A stretch of DNA of 64,000 bases from Ypsolopha sequella. Lineage: Eukaryota > Arthropoda > Insecta > Lepidoptera > Ypsolophidae. The notes under the pieces were generated by a model. That model was given only the letters and a program-made list of their open reading frames with translations, was not told the origin of the DNA and ran no database searches. The stretch spans positions 17,907,501 to 17,971,500 of the forward strand of contig OW203992.1 of assembly GCA_934047225.1 (NCBI GenBank). The letters run 5' to 3'. This document shows positions 11,651 to 23,600 of this stretch, in pieces (the first letter of the stretch is position 1; every line of letters begins with the position of its first letter). The position numbers were made by a program, and so were the translations under genes.

Positions 11651-14600
11651 ATGCAACGAGATGAAGGGGAGCTAAAGTTGGTAAGACAGTTTTCACAGTT
11701 TCATTATTATATGTTTAAAAACATAAGTTTTAACTGTAAGAATTTTAATTACTTGTATCAATTTTATCTACGTTTCACAATTAAAATATTTTAACAAAAA
11801 CACTACGGCTTTTTTTACCTGAAACCAGGGTTCGAAAAAATGGTTTTTTATTTCATAAAAATAGTCTATTTATATAAGTATCAGATTTTTATTTATCAAA
11901 AACTCGACATTATTTTTTCCTTTACTTGATTTTTTATTGTCACTTTGTACCAAGTGGTAACGAAAAAAAAATAAAAAACAATTTATGATTCAAAAAACAT
12001 GTTTGTGTTTGTGAATAAAAAACAGTTTATAACATGGAATAATACTGGTTGTAAATGAAAATAGTAATGAGATCAACTGATCATACTGAACAACTTCAAA
12101 ATAAAAAAATATTTTCACGTACCCACCGAATTTTGTAAACCGTAAACTTTGTTCCGTGTATTTTGCAAATTTTTTTTTCTTCGCGCGTTCATAATTCTTG
12201 TTCAGTATGATCAGTAAATTATGTGGTGTCATTTAAAGATACCTGTTATTCGTACACTCGCATATTTTTTTCCAGAATTATTAAATGGTCATCATCAACA
12301 AAACTACCACTTCAGTCTTATAGTTGGACTTTTCTCCGTCTTAGGTCAAACCATAATATAAAAACCATCTTGAAAAATTCAATATTATTTAATTTTATAA
12401 CAAATTAAACCAAAACACCAAACACCAAATTTATGGGATTATTAAGTGCAACTTTGCACTTACGTATAGTAACAACATAATTAAATTACTGACCTAATAA
12501 ATTTTTACCGTGAACGGCTAGTCAGCAATATTAACGCCCTCGCATTTAGTTTAGTAATATACTATATACCTATACATACTCGTAGTTATAAACTTGATCA
12601 ACAAGATTAATACTGTATGGCTTCTTACGACTACAAAGTCATTGAAAGTGCTCCGTACACGTACATGGACGTCACAGGGAGGCTCTGATGTTATTTATAA
12701 AAATAAAATGGCAAAGAAGTGTGAAAACATACCTTGTGCAAGTGTCCAATATACACAAACGGTAATCAAAAAATTGTGATATGTCGAGTGTGAAAATTAC
12801 ATGTTTATTATAGATAAATTGTAACTGTTAATATCTGGGTTCAACAAAACGTTAAGTGGCTTACAGTATACAAAATAAGAATATTTTTATTTTTATTTCT
12901 CGCAAGAAATAGTTTTTGTTTTAAGCATTGTCGTATTTTCATAAAAAATGGTAATACTTAAAACATCGTCCAGGTAAATAGCGAAGCAAAGGAAGAGCCA
13001 ATTGATCTCGACGACTTGTTACCGAAAATTGGTGAATTCGGAGTCTACCAGAAACTGCTTCTATGGCTGGTGTGCCTGCCCGCATGCCTGCCCTGTGGGT
13101 TTTGTGCCTTCAACCAGCTGTTCATGACAGATGTGCCACAGCACTGGTGCCAGGTCCCACAGCTGGATCAGTTGCACAACTGGACGCAGGAAGAAAGGAA
13201 AGTTATTTCGATACCTAGAAAGGTATGTTAAGTATATCGATGATTTTTTAGAAGAGAAAAGTGAACACAAATTCTGTGGAATTAAATACTACATAATTCT
13301 ACGAATAAACTTTGAAATAAAAATTTTGCATATCTTTCGAGTACCTATATAAATAAAGAGGTAATTATATATTGCATATATTGTAATTTGGATATTTCTC
13401 AACTACAGATGCATCAGGTCGAATATTTACAAACTTTACAGGAACGGAAAATAAATATTAGAAAAAATTATATCTCAATAAATGCTAGGTTTTTTGAAAA
13501 AAACTTAAAAAATGTGAATGCTACGTTCATTAAGTTTTAAGAAAGCGGTCTATTGACTCCATAAAGGGTTTCACCGGGATATGCGGTGCATTTATTTCCA
13601 AAAAGGTATTAATATACGATTTCGATTATTAAAACTGGATACATATCAATAAAATATGTTCTGCCACTAAAGTTTCTCCGAACTCAAGGAGTATTTTTGG
13701 TCATATGATAAGATAACATACGACTGTATGCCATAATTTTTTTTTATTATTATGCCAGAATCTTGGGTAGTTTTCAATACCCGTCTTTATGCAATCAAAT
13801 CAAATCAAACTCTCTAAAGTTTTCATGACACGTATGTAAGAAATACGCTTCTGACAATTTTATATTTTAAATTATTAATTTAAATATTTTATTAAAAAGT
13901 TGAGCATTTTTTAAACATATCTCTATATGCTTTTCAAATAACATACAAATCTTTTGAGAGTATTTTTTATTCGGAAAATCATAAACAGTTTCGGTTATAA
14001 CAGTTATTATGTTAAAATGCCTTTAAGCCAATGATAAATACACAATACATTTTTAGTAAACTTAATAACCGATACATTCAGTGGAAATAAAATAAACGAT
14101 TATTCTCTTATAAATAAAATAAAATGTTTAAACTATAAAAAAAATAAGAAAATTGTATTAATTAGACAAATTAATAATAAAAAAAAATATTCCAAAGAAC
14201 ATCGCTCTTGATTACGCAAACAACGAAAAAAAGAAGCGGGTTGTGTCAGAGATATGACCGTAATTTTTTTTATTTTTTTTTTATTTAAGGAATTCTCTTA
14301 TATAATTACTTTTATAGCTCGATAGATCGATTATTTTGTGCAACTGTAACATAATTTGAGACATTGGGACACGATAATTTTGCACGAGTGTCCCAATGTC
14401 TAATTATGTTCAATTGCACACAATACTTTATCTACGACCATCAAAAATATCGTCTTTATTTATAATATTTTCAACTAACAATTTTGAGCACGCGATATGA
14501 CGGCAGTGCTTTGTATCACCATAGGTTTTAAAAATAGCGGGAAGTGAAGAGAAATAATTACGAAGATGAAAGATCTGACCTTGGGAAGGAGCTGCATGCA

Positions 14601-17600
14601 CCACAAACCACGCTTCGCCTGAGCCACCAAGTCTCTGGTGTTCTCCAAGATGGTTTTCTTCTTCCTCTTCGTGCCTGGTTGCGCTCTTCTCGGCTAATCT
14701 TCTTCGTAATAGTAATAGATGAAAATGAGGCGCACAGCGGGTGCGATCTCAAAATGGCGGGCGGTAGGGTCGAGGTAGGACCTAGTCGAATGACAATCAG
14801 CGTATACCTCCGGCGTGAAAGGCTTCTGATTGACGACTGATTGATTTGCGTCCAAAACTAAGCGGGTGGAGATGCAGCGAAAATGACAGTTGAAAATATT
14901 AATTCACAACTACCCCGCAGTATGAGAGCCACAAGAAGTGGCGCGAACATTTGCCCCCGGCGTTAAAACCATTGGTTTTAAAATAAGAATAGAAAAGTAA
15001 AAATAAGACAGAGAATAACGAAATTTTGAAGCGGGGGCAAAGAAAGGAGTTATTGAGACGGGAGAGGGCAAAGACGCACGACAGGTCGTTTGTAAACACC
15101 TGTCGTCGTTTTGACAGAAGCTACCCTAATGACATTATCTTTGCCAGGGTATACAGCTACAATAACACCGAGCGGCCATTGAAGCGGTGGAGTGTTATCG
15201 GTAACTACAACGACAACAGATCCAATTTTGATTGGGTTGGAAGGTGTATTCCATTTTCCTCTAGACTGGAGAAGATGGAGATAATCATTCTTCCATCGCC
15301 TTGCGAACGATTCTACCATTTGATCAAGCAACGCATAGCGACGTAATAAATTAACTGGCTCATCAGCCACCTTACAAGCGGGTAATTCTTTTAAAGGAGT
15401 TGACATCAGAAAATGTGCAGGAGTTAACGCGCTAAGTTCAGATGGATCTTCACTCAGCAGCGTAAGCGGACGAGAATTTATGACACATTCTATTTGCGTA
15501 ACTACAGTTAATAATTCTTCGTAGGTCAACAGTTGAGTACCTACTACTCTATGCAAATGCGTCTTAAATCCTTTGACATATATCTCATAATGTCCCCCAA
15601 AATGTGGGCTACGTGGAATATTAAATTTCCATTGTATTCTATGATCGGCAAGTTCATTCGCGAAAGACGTTTTAAATTCTTCGGAGTTTGTCAAATTGTA
15701 AATTTCTGAGAGGGCATTTCTAGCGCCTACAAAGTTCGTAGCATTATCTGAATATACGAAAGACACTGCTCCACGTCTAGATAAAAAACGTTTGAACGCG
15801 GAAAGAAAAGTGTTCGTGCTAAGATCAGTTGCCAATTCAACGTGAACTGCACGAGTCACCAGGCATACAAATATGCAGAGGTAACATTTGACGGGACGGA
15901 CTCCACGTTTTCGATACGGAGTGATACTGATAGGACCACAATAATCCACAGCGCAGTGGACAAAAGCTTTAGCCTCATTAACGCGGCATGATGGTAAATC
16001 TGCCATGAAAGGGAAGGTTTGTCTCGGCTTCGCCTTAAAACAATAATTGCAGCTATGTATTACGCGACGAACAATATTTCGACAGGAAAGTATCCAAAAT
16101 TTTTGGCGGATTATTGACATTAAAGCCACTGGTCCAGTGTGACAATTTTTGCGATGATAATGAATGATAATCAATTCGACAATATGATTTTTACGAGGTA
16201 ACAACACAGGGTGTTGTTGATCGAACGTCATGTCTGTGTTGCGAAGTCGACCACCAACGCGTAACAATCCATTTTTATCTAAAAATGGCGATAGTCGATT
16301 TAAAGCGGGAGAACAAAGTTTATTTGACTTTAATCTTTTTATTTCATCAAGAAAATAAAATGCTTGAAGAGCTTTAATCAATGCAACTTCAGCGAAATCC
16401 ATATCGGTAGCGGTAAAAATATTAGAGCGCGGTAAAATACGTAAAAATCGGTATATGTAAATGATTGTGTGTAAAAGCACAAGCCATGACGAAATTCTTT
16501 CCGAAAGAGAAAGAAGAGGATGCGGTTCTTCATTACTAAAAGCGGGAAGAGAAATTGTTTTTGATTCCGGCAAGTTTTCTTCAATAGAAGCTGATTCTAT
16601 TGTTTTGATTGGCCACTCTTTAGCGTCCAGATAAAGCCAAGCAGGTCCAGTGAACCAGAGCGGGTGACTCATCAACTGCGTGGGAGTGAGACCACGGGAA
16701 AGACAGTCGCTCGGGTTTTGAGAACCAGCTGTATGGTAAAAACATTCAGCGGGAATAGCGGATATTATTTTTGTTATACGCGTCGCGACAAAGGTTTTAA
16801 ACCTGTGCGGTGAGGAATGTATCCAGTGTAAAGTTACCATAGAATCGGTAAAACAGTAAATACGTTCAATATTGTGACGTATTTTATAAGCGTCAACTAC
16901 ACGACGAGTTAATTTCGACATGAGTAACGAGGCACAAAGCTCAAGGCGGGCGACACTGACGGTCTTGAGCGGACAGACTTTTGACTTTGCGCATACCAGC
17001 CGAATGCTAGTGCAAGTGTCTGAGTCATCTTGTACTCTAATATATACGACACATCCGTATCCACGTTCACTTGCGTCTGCAAATGATATTATCGAAATTT
17101 TCGAATTTTGGAACACGTCTAAGTGGCGTTTAATACGTAAATCCCGCAAAACAGGTAGCTCCTTCAAATAGTTTTGCCAAATCTGCGCAATATCAGAGGG
17201 TAGTGTTTCATCCCAGTCTAATTTTAAAATACAGATTTTCTGCAAGAGTAATTTTGCGTACAAGATCACAGGAGCGGTAAAGCCGAGGACGTCGTACTGA
17301 CGTGCTATCACGGACAAAACATTGCGTTTAGTACATGGGCGACTATCTAGCGATACAGTAAAAGAGAACTCGTCAGAATCAGGCGACCACTGTAAGCCAA
17401 GAACTTTAAGAGTTTGAGTTTGTTCTTCAAAATTCTTACTAGAATTTAAGCGGTGAGTATCAGGCAGTGTATCAAGTAACTGTTGACAGTTACTAGACCA
17501 CTTGACGAGCTCAAAGCCACCGGCCTTAAGCAATCCTACCAGCTCATCTCTGAGCTGTAAGGAGCCCTGCACGGTGGGCGTGCTATAGCAGATGTCGTCC

Positions 17601-20600
17601 ATGTAACAGTTTCGTGCGGCTACAGTAGCGGCGAGCGGGTACGCTGAACTCCCATCCTCACAGAGTTTCCTGACTACTCTCATCGCAAGGAAAGGGCTAC
17701 TACGTAGTCCAAAGCAGACGCGATTGAACTGATAAGCGATAAGCGGTGAACACGTGTCAAAGCGGTATAAAAACTTTTGAAATTTGCGATCATCGGCGTT
17801 AACCAAAACTTGTAAGAACATTTGTTTGATATCCGAGGTAAAAGCGATTTCATACAAGCGGAAGTCAAGTAAAATTAAAAACAAATCGTTTTGCAAATTA
17901 GCACCTGTGTGCAGCGTGTCATTTAATGAGACACGAGTACCATCAGCGGAGTCAGTCTTAGTACTGGCATTCATACAAATACGCACCTTTGTCGTTGATT
18001 TATCAACACGCACTACGGGATGATGCGGAATATAATAACCAAGAGATAATTGGTCATCATTATGAAGCGGGGATATGTAACCTTTAGTTAGGTATTCATT
18101 TATTATATTGTTATACTCGGAACGTAAATCTGCGTTAGAAACAAACCTACGCTCAAGAGACATAAAACACTTTTTTGCGTGATGGTACGAGTTTCCTAGT
18201 ATGTTAGGATTCCGTGCGAACGGTAAAGAAACCGAATAGCGACCAGCGGGGTCACGTGACACATTGTTAATAAATAATTTTTCACATTCATCATTTGCGG
18301 GACTAGAAGCAGGTTCACAATGCACCTCTTCTAATTGCCAAAATTTTTGTAAAATAAAATCTATTGGCGGTTCAATCTCCATATAAGAGCATAACGAAAT
18401 TGAACATGCGGTATTTTGGTAAACAGGCGTATTACCAATTAGCGTAAAACCGAAGATGGTCTGAAATCCCGTCGGCGTACCCGGGGGACCAGAGACGCGG
18501 CCTGATAACAAGATATCCGCGAATAAAGATGCACCGATAAGAATATCAATCTCACCCGGTAAGTAAAATGTTTCATCAGCAAGTGTGATATCTTTTAAAT
18601 ACGAAAGCGTAGACAAATCCACCTGCACCGATGGTAAGTTGTCGGTAATACGGTCGATTACATAAGTGTCAAGCGAAATTGAAACCGAATCATCAAATCG
18701 TGAAAACAATTTAAGGTTTGTCGCACCCTTAATTGGGTTTGATGAAGAGCCGATGCCCTTAACAAAAGCGCGGGGAATTTTCTCATATTTTAAGTTAAGC
18801 TTCTCACAACAGGAAACCGTCGAAAAACTGGATTGTGACGCAGGGTCGCAGAGCGCACGTAGACGGACAGACATACCGTTAGAATCTTTCACGATCACTT
18901 GAATTGTACCTAAAAGGCATGTTTCATTACGCTGCGAGTTAGGCTGTAAGTTACATAAAGAAATATTATTACTCGCAGTTGGTACGGATTGAGAATCATT
19001 AGTCATATGTTCTGTGTTAGTCGCCGATACGGCAGGATCCACCAACCTCGAAGATTGCGTATGTGTGCGTGGAGACACGGTAATATTTTGACCAAGCGCG
19101 GTGTGAGTATTCATCACATTTTGTTTGCGGCACAACATCGAATGGTGTTTACAATTACAATGGCGGCAATTATAAGACGATTTACAAGCGGAATTGTTAT
19201 GCGTAATACTTAAACAATTGGTGCAACCGTTATTAGATTTGATGAACTGAAATCTTTTCTCGATATCTAGTTTCACAAATTCGGGACACTTATATAAATT
19301 ATAGTGTTTTAATTGTTTACATAGCGGACAACAATTATTATTGGTCGAAGCGGAGACAAAAGCATGGGTTGACTTGGTACTGTACCCGGTTTTGTTGTTA
19401 TTATTATTAACGGAGCGGTTCGGAGCGGGAGCGGTAATTGCGGGTGCAGTGCGGTTCAGTATCTTAGTTTGTTCCCGTAAAAATGATATTAATTCATCAT
19501 AATGGGGTAAATCGGAACCACGTTTAAACATTTCAAATGAACGAGCGGTTTCAACATCAAGTTTTTTAATGGCCAAATACATAAGGATAAAATCCGAAAG
19601 ATCTTTAATATTCAGCGATTTTAAACACGAAACAGCGGAACAGAACTTGTCTAAAAACAAGTCCAAGTTTTTTGAACTAGCGGTAGTTAAAGGGCGAAAT
19701 TCAAACATTTGATCCAAATATGTAGTGGCTAAACTACGCGAGTCTTGAAAAGTAGAAACGAGTGTTTTCCAGATTATGTCGTAGTTAGTTGCGTTCGGTG
19801 TGATTCCAGAACAAATCGAAAGTGCCCGGCCAGAAAGTTTACCCATCAGGTATTGTACTCGTTCGTTGTCGGTCAAGTCCGGATTATCGTGAATCGTGGT
19901 TTTAAATGTTTCATAGAATGTTGGCCACATAGTAGCTTCACCAGAAAAACCAACGAGTTCCAGTTTTGGAAGCTTGATAGTAGGTTTTTTGGGACATTCC
20001 ATGTCACGTGGAGCTTTAACTTTAGAGTCAGCCGATTTCGAAGAATGTGATAACTTCCGGTTGATGTATTTGCAATGGGAGTAAAGATCCTCAAAAGCTG
20101 ACCAACTTTGATAATTTGGTTCAAAATTAGGATTTATCAATACCTCTGTGTCATTAATTTCATCTATGATTACATGAATTTCTGAGCGTACAGTATCCAA
20201 AGTTTCGACATTGGCCATAAACAATTCTGCCGAAGAAACATCCTCTAAAGCGGTTTTAGAAAAGTCATAAACTCTCTGAAGGCGATTAAACAATTCTTGC
20301 CTTTTATTTTTAAGCTTCTTTAAACTATACGACATCTTTAATTTTGCAGCTTCTGCGGAATTTGGCATGTTATATAGTACAAAGTTAGGCAAGTATCAGA
20401 ACTATCGAAAGTTTTATACTGACTACAACATAGAATAATGCTAATGAGTAAGAGATAACACGGGCGGCGGACGAACCTGTGTACGAGTACCTCTCGAAAA
20501 TATTAAGAATTAGCAGGTAGGCAGATAATATTTTCTGTGAAATGATCAAATGGTATAATCGCAGCGGATAAATTAACAGAATGGCGTATTTCACTGTAGA

Positions 20601-23600
20601 TAATTTACAATTTCCAGTATATAGGAAATGGAATCACTAATATTTTGACGAATGCGGGGTTTTAATGCATAGATAATGCAAATAAGAGCGGGAATGCGGG
20701 GTAATACTGCGGGCAGAATGAAAATTAGAGCGGAATTCACGTGTTCTTTAGACAAAGAACATGAAGATAGCGGTTGGAAATACCAAAAAATCGTTATAGA
20801 TCGCAGATCAAAGAGCCTAAAATGGATCTAGATCCGGCTCGAATGGCCAAAAAATGAGCACGCGATATGACGGCAGTGCTTTGTATCACCATAGGTTTTA
20901 AAAATAGCGGGAAGTGAAGAGAAATAATTACGAAGATGAAAGATCTGACCTTGGGAAGGAGCTGCATGCACCACAAACCACGCTTCGCCTGAGCCACCAA
21001 GTCTCTGGTGTTCTCCAAGATGGTTTTCTTCTTCCTCTTCGTGCCTGGTTGCGCTCTTCTCGGCTAATCTTCTTCGTAATAGTAATAGATGAAAATGAGG
21101 CGCACAGCGGGTGCGATCTCAAAATGGCGGGCGGTAGGGTCGAGGTAGGACCTAGTCGAATGACAATCAGCGTATACCTCCGGCGTGAAAGGCTTCTGAT
21201 TGACGACTGATTGATTTGCGTCCAAAACTAATCGGGTGGAGATGCAGCGAAAATGACAGTTGAAAATATTAATTCACAACTACCCCGCAGTATGAGAGCC
21301 ACAAGAAGTGGCGCGAACAAATTTCAACAAAAATAAGAAGAAGAACATTCGTTCATGAACCTCGGTTGCGTCGTCTCGGTAATGCAGCTTGAAGGCCAAT
21401 CAGGATAAATGGGGCCGTGGCTTAAGAAATAAGGTCAGGACTTATTTCTCGTCTCTGTTATTGATTGGGTCTCTAGTGGTTTTATAATGTAGTATTATAA
21501 CATCGGATAAACATCTAAGTACTTATTTTATATTGTTTAATTTATAGGTAAGTTTTTCTTAATTTATTTTTTAGTTAGGTATAATTTTATCTTTTATATT
21601 TCTATTAATTTATAGGTAGTCTTAATGTTATTTAAGTTTTATATTGTTAAATAAATAAATTTTTATATTCAAGAATAAAACTATAGTACTTATAAACTTT
21701 TTATATATACTTTTGGGAGTAGATAAAATAAGTATGTGGTACAACTATAGATTTCACAAGAGATTTCTCTGCCTTGTTTGGGTGAAGGGGTGAAGCGGTG
21801 ACTGAATGCAAGTTTAAGACTAAAGACACGGAAGTGGAACAGGGTAGCATTGTGCCTGCTACGTCGTAGCACATGTGACCGTAGCAGGAAAGAAAAAGGT
21901 CGTAATAGCATTGTACCTGCTACGTCGTAGCACATGTGACTTTAGCGGACAAGAAAAAGGTCGGAGTAGCATTGTGCCTGCTACGTCGTAGCACATGTGA
22001 CTGTAGCAGGCAAGAAAATGGTCGGAGTAGCATTGTGTCTGTTACGTCGTAGCACTTGTGACTATAGCGGGCAAGAAAAAGGTCGGGGTAGCATTGTACC
22101 TGCTACGTCGTAGCACATGTGACTGTAGCGGGCAAGAAAAAGGTCGGGGTAGCATTGTACCTGCTACGTCATAGCACATGTGAATGTAGCAGGCAAGACA
22201 AAGGTCGGGGTAGCATTGTACCTGCTACGTCGTAGCACATGTGACTGTAGCGGGCAAGAAAAAGGTCGGGGTAGCATTGTACCTGCTACGTCATAGCACA
22301 TGTGAATGTAGCAGGCAAGACAAAGGTCGGGGTAGCATTGTGCTTGCTACGTCATAGCATATATATGTAACCGTACCGCGTAGATAGAGGTCAACGTAGC
22401 ATTGTGTCTGCTATGTCGACGTAATGCATAGATAAGGGTTGACATAGCATTGATTATGCAACTACGTATAGTAGTAGCATATTGTAGCTATAACGTGCGG
22501 CAGAGGTCAGCGGCGTGAGTGGACATTACTTTAGAACTTATAATAAATTTGATTTTTTGTGATAGTGTAACACGTTTTTAAGAAAACCTTGTTAAGTAGG
22601 TCTTGTTTTGGTTTGTTATATAGAATGACGACAATTCATTTGAGAGATGTTTGCGGTATTCAGTAAATTGGACCAAGATAATCGAAGATGGCAACCAAAT
22701 CGAAGTAAATACTTCTTGGCCTACAGAGGGATGCCTCGACGGATGGGTATATAACAAAACAGACGTACCTTCTTCTATTGTAATAGATGTAAGAATTTCC
22801 TTACTTACAATTTCGTTGCCCTATCTTTCAAAGATAACTTTTAAATATTACTTCCGTATGAACGCTCATTATTTCAAAATAAAGTTTTGTTTTTTCATAG
22901 ATAAGTTTTGTTTCCCATAACGTAAATAATTATAATAAATAGATAATTTTTCAAAAAATAAATGAGTCATATAAATATTATTAGGATTACGGGATTTATT
23001 GTGTTTTTTTTTTATATTTTCATGTTTCTAAGCACGGTGAGTACCGTACTTCTAAATGCTTAAAGGGAGTCCAAATTTTAACATTGAGTAAAAGCCTTAA
23101 AGAATAAGACACGAATAAATCCCACTATGTACTTGGACTTATGTTTAGTCACGCCGTAACTAATAAACCGATTGGACTGAAACTTTGCACACATGACGTT
23201 CTAGACCTGCCCCTCTATTATGAATCTTTAGTTGCCAACTGGACTGAGTGCCTATCATCGAAAACATAGATAAAAACTGAACTTTCAAAATTGCCTTTAG
23301 TGGGTTTTGAAATGTTCTGTGGTTTTGAACTAATTACGAACTTTGACGTCACTTCAAGTGCGAACATATCCTTAGACAATCTGAATTTGATAATATATCT
23401 ATGTTTTTGATGACAGACACCCAGTCCAGTTGGCAACTAAAGATACATAATAGGCCCGCTGGAATGGAATTGGACATGGGCTACTTTTTATCCCATTTAT
23501 CAGTTCCCATGAGATTATTCGATGTTCTTAATGGCTTTAATACCTTTGATAGAATCTGTGCTTAGCATAATATTGACAAATTAGATAGGACTACACAAAC

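Larger units (their letters stand above)
14485..21319 (-). mobile_element. BEL/Pao LTR retrotransposon, apparently intact
   Basis: The element is 6,835 bp with two 465-bp LTRs and one long gag-pol frame. It is flanked by a 5-bp target duplication AATTT (14480-14484 and 21320-21324) and its ends are TG...CA. The two LTRs differ at a single base (G at 14862, T at 21232), so the insertion is young. It sits antisense in intron 2 of the SLC22-like gene. No frameshift or internal stop is seen, so it could be autonomous. Confidence 0.97.

Noticed and set aside
12594..12779. 61-residue frame as a first exon of the transporter
   Set aside because: No family similarity, and ATG 11651 with its donor fits the phase of exon 2 better.
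15026..20050. Plus-strand frames opposite the BEL/Pao polyprotein and in its LTRs (14544-14840 and 20914-21210)
   Set aside because: Antisense shadows or LTR sequence; the two LTR frames are identical because the LTRs are.
21844..22490. CRISPR-like array in the 61-bp repeats
   Set aside because: The sequence between hairpin cores is also conserved from unit to unit; it is a tandem satellite.
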